A DNA stretch of 64,000 bases from Staphylococcus sp. ACRSN (lineage in GTDB: Bacteria; Bacillota; Bacilli; Staphylococcales; Staphylococcaceae). The notes beneath the pieces were generated by a model. The model saw only the letters and a program-made list of their open reading frames with translations, did not search any database and was not told where the DNA came from. The DNA is taken from the NCBI RefSeq assembly GCF_022346615.1, contig NZ_JAKRNS010000008.1:99930-163929 (forward strand), read 5' to 3'. The position numbers and the translations under genes are program-made. Shown in pieces: positions 21,411 through 32,512 of the stretch (position 1 is the first letter of the stretch; each line of letters begins with the position of its first letter).

Positions 21411-21546
21411 TTTAGTCACCCCTATCTAATTCATCATACCATAACTTTACAGTCTAATTCATTTCCAGTTATACTAATTATTAACACTTTAGTTAACTTA
21501 AAAAATAGGTAATTAATAAAAATGAACTAGGGAGCGTTTTTCAAAA

Positions 21547-21813
21547 ATGATAGATATGTATTTATATGATGATGATGAATCAGCACAAGTCCAATTTGTT
21601 GGCTTTGTTGGCGAACATAGTCGTTATGATCTAATGCTAGTACAAACAGATCGCCATTATGGAAAGACTATTGTTTTAAATATGCAAACAAATAAATTTG
21701 GTATTATAGGTTCAGACGATATCGAGGAACCCGGCTATATTGCACACATCCTTGGTGTTTCAGAAGATGAAGGTAATGAAATATCCGAATATTTAAATGA
21801 AGTCATTCAATAA
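21547..21813 (+). CDS. DUF3055 family protein
   Basis: The 88-residue acidic protein (MIDMYLYDDDESAQVQFVGF) matches a short conserved family in staphylococci and bacilli of unknown function. It is transcribed divergently from the DUF86 gene and convergently with the YutD-like gene. AGGGAGCG upstream of the ATG is an acceptable ribosome site. No catalytic motif is visible. Confidence 0.8.
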   Translation: MIDMYLYDDDESAQVQFVGFVGEHSRYDLMLVQTDRHYGKTIVLNMQTNKFGIIGSDDIEEPGYIAHILGVSEDEGNEISEYLNEVIQ

Positions 21814-21836
21814 TATATAATAAGTTGTGTGACGAC

Positions 21837-21884
21837 AAAAAAGCGGTAACTCTATTTAAACTAATAGAATTGCCGCTTTTTATT
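21837..21884. terminator. Bidirectional terminator
   Basis: AAAAAGCGG-TAA and its complement form a long stem around CTATT/AATAG, with A and T runs outside. It lies between the convergent DUF3055 and YutD-like genes. Confidence 0.92.
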
Positions 21885-21907
21885 TGCCAAAATCATTGCT
21901 TTGAGTT

Positions 21908-22294
21908 TTATTCATTTTCAGATTGTTGGATACTTGGTTGAATTTTTACATCTTGTAATTTATTGCCTTCAATAATATCTGCTTCACTTTGTAGTTCACT
22001 TATTTGTTTTTTAACTTCTTGTTCAGACAGATGTCTTAATATAAAATATGGACAACCAAAATTACAATATTCTAATAAATAGTCTTGAATTGTAGAAAAT
22101 CGTTTGCTTAATTCAGCTTTTTTATTATGATCACTATAAAAACCTTTTAGTCTTAATTGTTCATAACCAAAGTCTCCTACAACATAATCATATTTATCTA
22201 AAATATCTGAATAACGATTTGCAAATAGTTCCTCGTCAAAACATTCTCTATAATCCTCTACTATTTCAAAATATTGTTCGTTTACTTTTATCAT
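21908..22294 (-). CDS. YutD family protein (DUF1027)
   Basis: The ~128-residue protein shows YutD family features: IVEDYRECFDEELFANRYSD near the N-terminus and EYCNFGCPYFILRHL with two cysteines near residue 88. Function is unknown. The start ATG at 22294 has AGGTGAG in front; an in-frame GTG three codons upstream is part of that site. It is a downstream neighbour of lipA on the same strand. Confidence 0.85.
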   Translation of the reverse strand: MIKVNEQYFEIVEDYRECFDEELFANRYSDILDKYDYVVGDFGYEQLRLKGFYSDHNKKAELSKRFSTIQDYLLEYCNFGCPYFILRHLSEQEVKKQISELQSEADIIEGNKLQDVKIQPSIQQSENE

Positions 22295-22370
22295 TACGCT
22301 CACCTAATCTATATTTCTTCCTACAGAATCAACTGAGCAAAATCATTATACAGGAAGAATTTAAGTTTTA

Positions 22371-22427
22371 ATAAAGACCTAGCCCATTTAATAAATTATT
22401 AAACTTGAACTAAGTCTTTATCTTAAA
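22371..22427 (-). terminator. Probable terminator after lipA
   Basis: AATAAAGAC and GTCTTTATC flank a 35-base AT-rich loop between lipA and yutD. The stem is short and the call is tentative. Confidence 0.45.
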
Positions 22428-22434
22428 TATTTAA

Positions 22435-23367
22435 TTAATTTGTAGTTGTATCTTGTTTAAGCTGTTCTTCACCTAAACGTTGTCTTTCTTTTGCTGCTTC
22501 ATTTACTTGTTCATCAGCATGATAAGAACTACGTACAAGCGGACCAGCCTGACAATGCTTAAAGCCTTTATCCATTGCAATTTTTCTTAATTTACCAAAT
22601 TCTAATGGTGTGTAATACTTTTCAACTTTCAAATGTTTACGTGAAGGTTGTAAATATTGACCAATTGTTAAGATATCTACATCATTTGCACGTAAATCAT
22701 CCATCGTTTCAAGTATTTCTTCATGCGTTTCACCTAAACCTACCATTAAACTTGATTTTGTAGGAATTTCTGGTTGTAATTCCTTAGAACGACGTAAGAA
22801 TTCTAATGTACGATCATATGTTGCACGTGCACGAACTCTTGGCGTTAAACGACGGACTGTTTCGATATTATGGTTTAAGATATCGGGCTTAGATGCCATA
22901 AGTGTTTCTAATGCCTCATAGTCGCCACCCATATCTGAAGGTAATATTTCAATTGATGTGAATGGGTTACGTTCTCTAACTTTACGGACTGTTTCTGCAT
23001 ATACATTTGAACCAGCATCTCTTAAATCATCACGCGCAACTGCAGTTATTACAACGTGTTTTAAGTTCATTAATTCCACTGATTCTGCCACGCGTTCTGG
23101 CTCTTCCAAATCTAGTTCGTTTGGTAAACCCGTTTTAACTGCACAAAATCGACAAGCTCGTGTACAAACTGCACCTAAAATCATAAAAGTAGCAGTACGT
23201 CTTTCTCCCCAACATTCATGTATATTCGGACATTTTGCTTCTTCGCAAACTGTGTGTAAATTCTTTTCACGCATCATCTTTTTAAGACCAGTGTAGTTTT
23301 CGTTAGTGTTTAACTTTATCTTCAACCAATCCGGTTTACGTAAAATTTCTTCATTTTTAGTAGCCAT
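22435..23367 (-). CDS. lipA: Lipoyl synthase
   Basis: The 310-residue radical SAM enzyme inserts two sulfur atoms into protein-bound octanoyl groups to make lipoyl cofactor. Both Fe-S cluster motifs are visible: Cys41, Cys46 and Cys52 (auxiliary cluster) and Cys68-X3-Cys72-X2-Cys75 (radical SAM). The C-terminal RSSY motif of LipA is present near residue 278. AGGAGG lies before the ATG. Clients include GcvH, encoded at 40075, and 2-oxoacid dehydrogenase E2 subunits. Confidence 0.97.
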   Translation of the reverse strand: MATKNEEILRKPDWLKIKLNTNENYTGLKKMMREKNLHTVCEEAKCPNIHECWGERRTATFMILGAVCTRACRFCAVKTGLPNELDLEEPERVAESVELMNLKHVVITAVARDDLRDAGSNVYAETVRKVRERNPFTSIEILPSDMGGDYEALETLMASKPDILNHNIETVRRLTPRVRARATYDRTLEFLRRSKELQPEIPTKSSLMVGLGETHEEILETMDDLRANDVDILTIGQYLQPSRKHLKVEKYYTPLEFGKLRKIAMDKGFKHCQAGPLVRSSYHADEQVNEAAKERQRLGEEQLKQDTTTN

Positions 23368-23448
23368 AAACGCACAATCCTCCTGAATTGAAATCTGTAT
23401 ATATTATAACGAAATTCGGGGCAAATTTAAATGTATATTGGACATCTT

Positions 23449-24768
23449 TTAATATTCTAGTAGTTTCTCTTTAAAAATATCTCGTAAAAACTCAGGCATT
23501 AAATATTCAATCGCATGTTCCTTTAATGTTGGGAAGTATCGACCAAATGTATACATATCTACAGTACCTAATATATACGTAGATTCATCATCTATTGCTT
23601 CACCATTTATAAAGTACTTAGATTCTGATTGAATTAGTCCAATATTATATAAAATATAGCCTCCAAATATGTCTCCTCTAAAACCTAATCCTTGCGCATG
23701 TTCATTAATATATTCTTGCTTTTGACTCTTGATGATAACTTGCTTTAATTCTTGACCGGTTAGCCTAATACGTACAAGATTAATCGGATGTGGTAGCATT
23801 TGATGAATATCATACTCAGTTACTTTATCAGCCTCTAAACCTTTTACTATTAAGCCTGCGTTAATTATCGTACAATCTGCATTGGTAAACTCAAACACAC
23901 TTTCAGCTAATAAGTATGCTGACCGCGTAATAACATCTGTTCTTCTCGGTAGCTTGACTGGATGATTGACAACAGGGTCACTTAATAACAAGCGCCCTTC
24001 TTCTTCAAAATTCGTATCAACTTCCGGTAGTTGAGTCACTGGATATAATGTTGCTTGTTTAGTTACAACTTTTTTATCTTGAATATCTAATGTTACCTCA
24101 CCGAGATAATAACCATATTTACCTGCTGCTGCCATCAACACACCATTATTCATCTCTCCATTTAAAAAGAAATGATGTGTATGACTACCTAAAATTAAAT
24201 CAATCTCCGGTATTTCTTGGCATAATTTCTCATCAAAAAACACGCCAACGTGACTCATAATTATAAGTATATCATAGGCACCTTCATTTGCACTGATTTC
24301 ATCTTTGATTGCTTCAATTGGATCAGTTACAACCCAATCTAACGCACGATAAAATGGGGTGAATTGTGCAGTTGCTGCAACAAATAATATACGCACACCT
24401 TCTATTTCTTTAATATAAGATGACTTAATCTTGTTAGGCAAATGACCTTCTTCATCGAAAACATTTGCACAAGTTACTGGAAAATCAGCATTATTATATA
24501 AATGATTTAACGCGTCATGTGAAATTGTCATGCCTTCATTATTACCAATAGTAGCTAAATCACAATGTGCGTGATTTAATAGTTCAATATTTTTTGTTCC
24601 CATTGTAGCTTCAGTAACAGGTGCAGACAAATCAACATGATCACCAATATCTAGATAGAGTGAGGGATGATTTAATTTAGGTCTTTCTTCATTCAAATAA
24701 GCTGAAATTCTAGCGTATTCTTGAAGGTGACTATGTATATCATTTGTATGATAAATTGTTAACTGCAT
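23449..24768 (-). CDS. Metallophosphoesterase / 5'-nucleotidase family protein (YunD)
   Basis: The 439-residue protein has an N-terminal calcineurin-like metallophosphoesterase domain: HTNDIHSHL, LDIGDHVD, IGNNEG, IMSHVG and LGSHTHH. It is followed by a 5'-nucleotidase C-terminal domain. There is no signal peptide, so it is probably cytosolic, unlike surface AdsA-type nucleotidases. It heads a conserved yunD-yunE-yunF order with the two genes downstream in other Firmicutes, except that here they lie on its 5' side on the same strand. AGGAGGG precedes the ATG. Confidence 0.87.
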   Translation of the reverse strand: MQLTIYHTNDIHSHLQEYARISAYLNEERPKLNHPSLYLDIGDHVDLSAPVTEATMGTKNIELLNHAHCDLATIGNNEGMTISHDALNHLYNNADFPVTCANVFDEEGHLPNKIKSSYIKEIEGVRILFVAATAQFTPFYRALDWVVTDPIEAIKDEISANEGAYDILIIMSHVGVFFDEKLCQEIPEIDLILGSHTHHFFLNGEMNNGVLMAAAGKYGYYLGEVTLDIQDKKVVTKQATLYPVTQLPEVDTNFEEEGRLLLSDPVVNHPVKLPRRTDVITRSAYLLAESVFEFTNADCTIINAGLIVKGLEADKVTEYDIHQMLPHPINLVRIRLTGQELKQVIIKSQKQEYINEHAQGLGFRGDIFGGYILYNIGLIQSESKYFINGEAIDDESTYILGTVDMYTFGRYFPTLKEHAIEYLMPEFLRDIFKEKLLEY

Positions 24769-24790
24769 TGGTTAATTCCCTCCTCAAATT

Positions 24791-25615
24791 TTATAAAAAC
24801 GATTTAATTATTAAATATATACCCATTATTAACATAACTGTACGCAATAATGTCACAACTGTATCCGATTTTATTGAGTGGTTAATTCTAACACCAAGTT
24901 TAGCGCCAAAGTAACTAGAAATAATTAATACAATGGAATATATCCAAGCAACGTGTCCTAATGCGATATGCCCTGCTGAACTCATTACACTAGAAAAGAA
25001 AATCATCATCATACTTGTACCCACAGCAACATGGGGTGGAAATCTAAATACAATCAACATTAATGGTGTCATCAATGCACCACCACCGATTCCAAATAGC
25101 CCCGTTAGTACACCAATTAATAATGTTGCAATAAATGCAACGAAAGGTGGCACACTGTAATGATAAGTTTTACCAGTTCCATCAACATAAGTCTTTTGAT
25201 ATTTCGGTTTATTAAATATTTTTAATGGTTTAATTTTATTTCGAATCATTAACAAAATAGATACAAAGATTAAAAATATACCAAAATACAAATTAAATGA
25301 TTCTAATGTTAAATAGCGACTTAAAATTGAACCAATTAATGAGCCAGGTAATAAGCCAAATAAAAATATAGATCCATTTTTCACATCAACCTGCTTCGTT
25401 TTTAGATATCCTAGCGTAGAAGATAATCCAGTTACAATCAGAATAACAGAAGAAGTTCCGATTGCAATTTGCGGTGTTATACCATGAAGTATGTCATTAT
25501 CTACACCGAGATAAACCAGTGTAGGAACAATGATAATACCGCCACCGATTCCTACAAGCGAACCTAAAATGGCTGATAATGCACCAATTAAAACCAATAA
25601 TATAATTGTTAACAT
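24791..25615 (-). CDS. TauE/SafE family anion permease (YunE)
   Basis: The 274-residue protein has about eight membrane helices in two repeats. Each repeat starts with a glycine-rich motif, GSLVGIGGGIIIVPTL and GLFGIGGGALMTPLM, typical of TauE/SafE sulfite and sulfoacetate exporters. The cargo is probably a small organic or sulfur anion. It lies between the DUF72 and metallophosphatase genes with gaps of 10 and 22 bases, so all three are likely one operon. Confidence 0.88.
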   Translation of the reverse strand: MLTIILLVLIGALSAILGSLVGIGGGIIIVPTLVYLGVDNDILHGITPQIAIGTSSVILIVTGLSSTLGYLKTKQVDVKNGSIFLFGLLPGSLIGSILSRYLTLESFNLYFGIFLIFVSILLMIRNKIKPLKIFNKPKYQKTYVDGTGKTYHYSVPPFVAFIATLLIGVLTGLFGIGGGALMTPLMLIVFRFPPHVAVGTSMMMIFFSSVMSSAGHIALGHVAWIYSIVLIISSYFGAKLGVRINHSIKSDTVVTLLRTVMLIMGIYLIIKSFL

Positions 25616-25625
25616 CCAATCTCTC

Positions 25626-26474
25626 CTAAAATAATTTTAACTGTTTTGGTGCTAATCCTTGATAATCAATACCAAGCATTTGTTGATACGTTTTTGCGTT
25701 TTTTGCAGCATGCCCTCCCGAATTGTTATTGAAAACGACATATACCTTTTTAGCTTTATGTTCTAGAATCTTTACTTTATTTACTAAATCCATTAATTCT
25801 CTATCATTATAATCATATAAATACCTAACATCTCTCCATGCTTCATCTGTCATATCTTTTTTCGTCCAACCATTTGTATTACGTCCATGGTAACGTACAA
25901 ATGCTATTTCATTAGTAATCCTATTAACTAACGGAATAGAACCTTGTCCTACTTGTGGTTCATCGCAAACTGCATGTATGATTTGATGAGCTGTTAAAAA
26001 CCTTAAGGTTTCTTCTTTATATGTCTCGTTAAACCAAGACTGATGTCTGAATTCTACACACATTGGAAAAGCTTTAAGTTGTTCTCTAACATAACGTATG
26101 TACGCAATATTCTTTGCAGTACAATCAAACCATGGTGGAAATTGGACCAAAACCATCGCTAATTTTCCTACGGCTTGCAATGGTTCAATCATAGCCGTAA
26201 ACTGTTCGAATAATTCTTGTCTTGTTTCAGTAAACTCATGATAATCAGCATGAAGTGTCAATGCTTGATGAATTTTAACAATAAATTCAAATCGTTTTGG
26301 CGTTTCTCTAATCCACTTATTAATATTTCTTTCGGGTTGAATAGCGTAATAGGAAGCATCTAATTCGACTATAGGAAAATGACTTGCATATGTAATTAAT
26401 TTATCTGATTTTCTTTGCAAATCTTCATATAGTGAATCATGATCTCCCCATCCTGTTAAACCTATATTTATCAT
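25626..26474 (-). CDS. DUF72 family protein (YunF)
   Basis: The 282-residue protein belongs to the DUF72 TIM-barrel family, with IGLTGWGDHDSLY at the N-terminus, the conserved ELDASYYAIQ, and FVRYHGRN followed by YVVFNNNSGGHAAKNA. No biochemical role is firmly established. It is the first gene of the yunFED-like operon. The upstream 280-bp gap holds a structured element (see 26586-26715). Confidence 0.85.
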   Translation of the reverse strand: MINIGLTGWGDHDSLYEDLQRKSDKLITYASHFPIVELDASYYAIQPERNINKWIRETPKRFEFIVKIHQALTLHADYHEFTETRQELFEQFTAMIEPLQAVGKLAMVLVQFPPWFDCTAKNIAYIRYVREQLKAFPMCVEFRHQSWFNETYKEETLRFLTAHQIIHAVCDEPQVGQGSIPLVNRITNEIAFVRYHGRNTNGWTKKDMTDEAWRDVRYLYDYNDRELMDLVNKVKILEHKAKKVYVVFNNNSGGHAAKNAKTYQQMLGIDYQGLAPKQLKLF

Positions 26475-26585
26475 AATATCACCACATTAATGATACCATA
26501 ACTGAATTCATGTATTCACTCGATAAATTCTAAACAAAATAAACTTTATACTATAGATTTCATATCAATTGTCGATAGTTCAAAC

Positions 26586-26715
26586 CAAAAAAGAGCAACA
26601 CACCATAGTTTAGGTTCTCTCTACCATTCTAAACATTTCATACGAAGTTTAAAGCTTTTGATTAAATAATAATATTAACTCTAAAAACATAACTCGTATT
26701 ATAGTGTATTGCTCT
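26586..26715 (-). ncRNA. Candidate three-way-junction RNA / complex terminator
   Basis: On the minus strand, AGAGCAATACACTATA (26715-26700) pairs with TATGGTGTGTTGCTCT (26607-26592) over 16 bases, including two G-U pairs, followed by six T. Inside are a second helix, ATACGAG with TTCGTAT, and a third, GTTTAG with CTAAAC. Together they form a closed three-way junction. On the plus strand the two G-U pairs would be C-A mismatches, so the structure belongs to the leftward transcript. It begins 42 bases after the nitronate monooxygenase stop. Confidence 0.5.
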
Positions 26716-26756
26716 ATCAAATAATGTTTTCATTTTACAACATCTAATCATTTGTC

Positions 26757-27818
26757 TTAAATTAACGCTTTAGTCTGATTAATAATTTGTTGCATTAATG
26801 TCGCTGCTGAAATACTTTGTGCCAAACGTGGTGACTGTCCACTCCATAGATGCGTCCATTTCGTATCACCATTTTTCGCAGATGCTTTGCGAATAGAATT
26901 AGTAAGCTGATTTTGAATTGGATAATCAGGTATATCATCATCATACCTGTTCATATTATGAATAAAATCATTATCAATTCCACGTGCAGGCTTACCGCTA
27001 AACACTTTGGTAACTACCGTATCAGTTTCTTTACTATCCTGAATTGCACTTTTATAAAGTTTTGAAGCTCCACTTTCCTCAGTTGTTAAAAACGCAGTAC
27101 CCAATTGTGCTCCTTTTGCACCTAGGACCATACTTGCAATCAAACCTCGAGCATCCATAATGCCTCCCGCTGCAATTACTGGTATATCAACTGCGTCTAC
27201 AACTTGAGGTACTAATGACATTGTACCAACTAATGGCACTTGAGAACCCGTGACGTATGTAAACGAACCTCTGTGCCCACCTGCTTCACTTCCTTGTGCT
27301 ATTATCAGATCCATACCAGCTTGCTCATTTGCAATCGCTTCTTCAACTGAAGTTGCAGTACCAATCAAAGTGACACCGTTCGCTTTCAATTTATCTATCG
27401 CTTTATAATTTGGTATACCGAATGTAAAAGAAACGATTGCTATTTGCTTTTCAATTAACAAATCAATCGCAGCATTAAATTGTGCTTCTTCACTTATATT
27501 TACGGTCGGCTCTTCCAAATTTAAGGCCCTACGATACGGTCTTAACCACGCATTCATTTTTTCAACTTTTTCAGGTAAATAAAGCTTATCACTCGGAACA
27601 AATAAATTAACTGCAAATGATAAATCTGTCAATTCTTCGACTAAAGTTATTTCTTGATCTAATTTTTCTGTTGTAAAGTAACCAGCACCAATCGTACCTA
27701 AACCACCAGAATTACTTACCGTTGCCACTAATTCTGGTGTCGTACTTCCAGCCATTCCCGCTTGAATAATTGGATAACGTATACCCAACGTTTTCGTAAC
27801 ATCATTTGTTAAATCCAT
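26757..27818 (-). CDS. Nitronate monooxygenase family protein
   Basis: The 353-residue FMN-dependent TIM-barrel enzyme has [17 protein letters not shown] at the N-terminus, [13 protein letters not shown] in the middle with the conserved His, and [14 protein letters not shown]. These fit the 2-nitropropane dioxygenase / enoyl reductase FabK superfamily. The likely role is detoxification of nitronates such as propionate 3-nitronate. AAGGGGTG precedes the ATG. A structured element follows its 3' end. Confidence 0.88.
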   Translation of the reverse strand: MDLTNDVTKTLGIRYPIIQAGMAGSTTPELVATVSNSGGLGTIGAGYFTTEKLDQEITLVEELTDLSFAVNLFVPSDKLYLPEKVEKMNAWLRPYRRALNLEEPTVNISEEAQFNAAIDLLIEKQIAIVSFTFGIPNYKAIDKLKANGVTLIGTATSVEEAIANEQAGMDLIIAQGSEAGGHRGSFTYVTGSQVPLVGTMSLVPQVVDAVDIPVIAAGGIMDARGLIASMVLGAKGAQLGTAFLTTEESGASKLYKSAIQDSKETDTVVTKVFSGKPARGIDNDFIHNMNRYDDDIPDYPIQNQLTNSIRKASAKNGDTKWTHLWSGQSPRLAQSISAATLMQQIINQTKALI

Positions 27819-27864
27819 TCAAAGCACCCCTTTAAAATGTTTCCACATTATAATATAAAAACCA

Positions 27865-28887
27865 TTATGACTTATAAAATGATTTAAGTTGTTGTTGTAC
27901 TTTTTCTCTTTCCTCTTCATCCATTTCATCTTCGATATCCATACCCAACATTTCTTCTATTAAGTCTTCATGTGAAACTATTGCATCTGTCCCACCATAT
28001 TCATCTAACACAATGGCTAAATGCTTTCGAGAAACTGTCATTTTCCTTAATACCCATTCCGCTCTGTTATGTTCATTTACAAATAAAGGTTCTGAAATGT
28101 AATTAGAAATATCATCTGTTGTCTTTCTACTCCATGCTAGCAAATATTTAGAATGGAATACACCAATGATATGATCAATATCTTCGTCATAAACAGGATA
28201 ACGCGTATAAGGTTTAGATACTACAGTCTCATATGCATCATAATAGGAAATATCTGAAGGGAAAGCTGTTACGTTAATACGCGGTGTTGTAGCGATATCT
28301 GTAATTTTAAGTTTTTCAAAGTTCATTACACCTTGAATACGATTTTTTTCAATTTCATTAAAAGCACCCTGGCTTTCAGCTATCGTCACAATCTGTCTAA
28401 TTTCTTCTTTAGAAAAACGTTGTTCTTCTTGATTACTGTTTGGAAGGATATGTTTAATCCATGTTGTTAGCTTATTTAGAATGATAATACAAGGTTTAAT
28501 AATAAATATAAATCCAAGCAAAATTGGATAAATCCAATTCGTTGTTTTTTCTGGATATGCCTCTGCAAAAGCTCTGGGAATGATTTCACATATTATAATA
28601 ACCCCTATAATTGTTATAATTATAGCCAAAAACATATTGAGACCACGATTTTCCGACCATAGCGTAATAAGTGCTATTAAGATAATATTAGTAATATTCT
28701 TTCCGATGACAATAGATGTAAGATAGTCACTCGGTTTATTTAAAAATTCATAAATTTTCTTTGCTTTACTTTCCCCTTGCTCAGCTTTTGTTTGTAATCT
28801 CATCCTGTTCACTGCAGATAAAGCTGTTTCACTGTTTGAAAAGAAGAAGGACGCAAACAAAAGTATGATTATAGCAACAATCATCAT
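27865..28887 (-). CDS. CNNM/CBS-domain membrane protein (hemolysin-like)
   Basis: The ~340-residue protein has an N-terminal CNNM domain with about four membrane segments and SNSETALSAVNRMRLQTKA, then two CBS domains (YTRYPVYDEDIDHIIGVFH and AIVLDEYGGTDAIVS). The C-terminal CorC/HlyC domain common in this family is absent; it ends in a Glu/Lys-rich tail. Such proteins are linked to Mg2+ transport or efflux. The ATG at 28887 has AAGGGG upstream; the longer frame lacks one. A very good SigB promoter match lies upstream at 28936-28961. Confidence 0.87.
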   Translation of the reverse strand: MMIVAIIILLFASFFFSNSETALSAVNRMRLQTKAEQGESKAKKIYEFLNKPSDYLTSIVIGKNITNIILIALITLWSENRGLNMFLAIIITIIGVIIICEIIPRAFAEAYPEKTTNWIYPILLGFIFIIKPCIIILNKLTTWIKHILPNSNQEEQRFSKEEIRQIVTIAESQGAFNEIEKNRIQGVMNFEKLKITDIATTPRINVTAFPSDISYYDAYETVVSKPYTRYPVYDEDIDHIIGVFHSKYLLAWSRKTTDDISNYISEPLFVNEHNRAEWVLRKMTVSRKHLAIVLDEYGGTDAIVSHEDLIEEMLGMDIEDEMDEEEREKVQQQLKSFYKS

Positions 28888-28935
28888 TGAATTTCCCCTT
28901 TTGGTTTCAAAAAATATATTCATGTTTAAACATTT

Positions 28936-28961
28936 ATTCCCAACAAATGACTTTTATAAAC
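28936..28961 (-). promoter_or_regulatory. SigB-type promoter
   Basis: On the minus strand GTTTAT, 14 bases, GGGAAT fits the staphylococcal SigB pattern GTTTWW-N12-15-GGGWAW at every position. The implied transcript starts about 40 bases before the CNNM gene ATG at 28887. Confidence 0.6.
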
Positions 28962-29032
28962 GGATGTCTCATTGCCCTTTTCAATCACTTTTAACTATAA
29001 ATAAATATCCAATTTTCAAGTTTACTCATAAA

Positions 29033-29105
29033 AAAAGCACGGTCTAATACAATCTTTGACAACATTTTAAAAATGGTATCAAAATCGTATTGACCGTGCT
29101 TTAAA
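29033..29105. terminator. Terminator after the suf operon
   Basis: AAAGCACGGTC and GACCGTGCTTT form a strong outer stem, with AATAC/GTATT inside. It lies 35 bases beyond sufB. Confidence 0.85.
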
Positions 29106-29139
29106 TTATATTATATTAATTCAATGACAAGACTTTATC

Positions 29140-30537
29140 TTATCCAATTGAACCTTCCATTTCGAACTTGATTAGACGGTTCATTTCAACTGCGTATTCC
29201 ATTGGAAGCTCTTTTGTAAATGGTTCTATGAAGCCCATTACAATCATTTCTGTAGCTTCTTCTTCTGAAATACCTCTACTCATTAGGTAGAATAATTGTT
29301 CTTCAGAAACTTTAGAAACTTTTGCTTCGTGTTCTAATGAAATATTATCGTTAAATACTTCATTATATGGAATTGTATCAGATGTTGATTCATTATCTAA
29401 GATTAATGTGTCACATTCGATATTTGAACGTGCACCTTTAGCTTTACGACCAAAGTGAACAATACCTCTGTAAACAACTTTACCGCCATCTTTTGAGATG
29501 GATTTAGAAACAATTGTAGATGAAGTATTAGGCGCTTTGTGAATCATTTTCGCACCGGCATCTTGAACTTGTCCTTTACCAGCGAATGCGATAGATAACG
29601 TACTACCTTTTGCACCTTCACCCATCAATACACAGTTTGGATATTTCATAGTTAACTTAGAACCTAAGTTACCATCTACCCATTCCATATTTCCGTTTTC
29701 ATAAACTAGTGTACGTTTAGTAACTAGGTTATAAACATTGTTTGCCCAGTTTTGGATTGTAGTATAACGAACATGCGCATCTTTGTGAACAATGATTTCT
29801 ACAACTGCTGAGTGTAATGAACTCGTTGTATATACAGGTGCAGTACAACCTTCAACATAGTTTACTGAAGCACCTTCATCCGCAATGATTAAAGTACGTT
29901 CAAATTGTCCCATATTTTCAGAATTAATACGGAAATAAGCTTGTAACGGTGTATCCAATTTAATATTTTTTGGTACATAAATAAATGATCCACCAGACCA
30001 TACAGCAGAGTTTAATGCAGAGAATTTATTATCTGCAGCAGGTACAACTGTTGAGAAATATTGTCTAAATAATTCTTCATTTTCTCTTAATGCACTGTCA
30101 GTATCTTTGAAAATAATTCCTTTATCTTCAAGTTCTTTTTCCATATTGTGGTAAACAACTTCTGATTCATATTGTGCAGATACACCAGCTAAATACTTTT
30201 GTTCTGCTTCAGGAATACCTAATTTATCAAACGTACGTTTAATTTCTTCAGGTACTTCATCCCAAGAACGCTCAGTATTTTCTGATGGCTTAACATAGTA
30301 AGTGATATCATCAAAGTCTAATTCTGATAAATCTCCACCCCACTGTGGCATTGGCATCTTATAGAATTGTTTCAATGATTTCAATCTGTAATTAAGCATC
30401 CATTCTGGTTCATCTTTCATATTTGAGATTTCTCGAACGATATTTTCTGTTAATCCTCGTTCTGATCTAAAAATGGAAACATCTTCGTCATGGAAACCAT
30501 ATTGATAATCTCCAACATCAGGTGCTTTTTTAGCCAT
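29140..30537 (-). CDS. sufB: Fe-S cluster assembly scaffold SufB
   Basis: The 465-residue protein is a core part of the SufBCD scaffold that builds Fe-S clusters. Conserved stretches include [26 protein letters not shown] with a conserved cysteine, and the C-terminal [17 protein letters not shown] shared with SufD. The ATG at 30537 (MAKKAPDVG) is preferred because GGAGTG lies before it; the length then equals the S. aureus protein. It is the last gene of sufCDSUB, 160 bases after sufU. Confidence 0.97.
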   Translation of the reverse strand: MAKKAPDVGDYQYGFHDEDVSIFRSERGLTENIVREISNMKDEPEWMLNYRLKSLKQFYKMPMPQWGGDLSELDFDDITYYVKPSENTERSWDEVPEEIKRTFDKLGIPEAEQKYLAGVSAQYESEVVYHNMEKELEDKGIIFKDTDSALRENEELFRQYFSTVVPAADNKFSALNSAVWSGGSFIYVPKNIKLDTPLQAYFRINSENMGQFERTLIIADEGASVNYVEGCTAPVYTTSSLHSAVVEIIVHKDAHVRYTTIQNWANNVYNLVTKRTLVYENGNMEWVDGNLGSKLTMKYPNCVLMGEGAKGSTLSIAFAGKGQVQDAGAKMIHKAPNTSSTIVSKSISKDGGKVVYRGIVHFGRKAKGARSNIECDTLILDNESTSDTIPYNEVFNDNISLEHEAKVSKVSEEQLFYLMSRGISEEEATEMIVMGFIEPFTKELPMEYAVEMNRLIKFEMEGSIG

Positions 30538-30696
30538 TTCAATCACTCCTTTTATATATTTAAAACGACTTCTATTGCAAGCGCTTCTTTGTTCAATCCA
30601 TTTATTACTATTTTAACTGTTAAAAGTTTAATTTTGAATCTTGTTGTACTTATAGTGTGAATGGAAAATTACACAATGTCAATGTGTAGTGTTTAC

Positions 30697-32401
<1,705 letters not shown>

Positions 32402-32512
32402 CTATAATTAGACCTTAGTTAAAGTTTCAACGTGATGAGTGTTGTACACTCAACACTTGTTTTCACTTTAATTACTATTGTCCAAACTTTTCAAAGATTT
32501 CATAACAATTTA

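Noticed and set aside
24775..24806. SigB-like match GTTTTT-N14-GGGAAT before the 5'-nucleotidase family gene
   Set aside because: The -10 part is the gene's own ribosome binding site and the spacer lies at the end of the upstream operon gene, so the match is probably chance.
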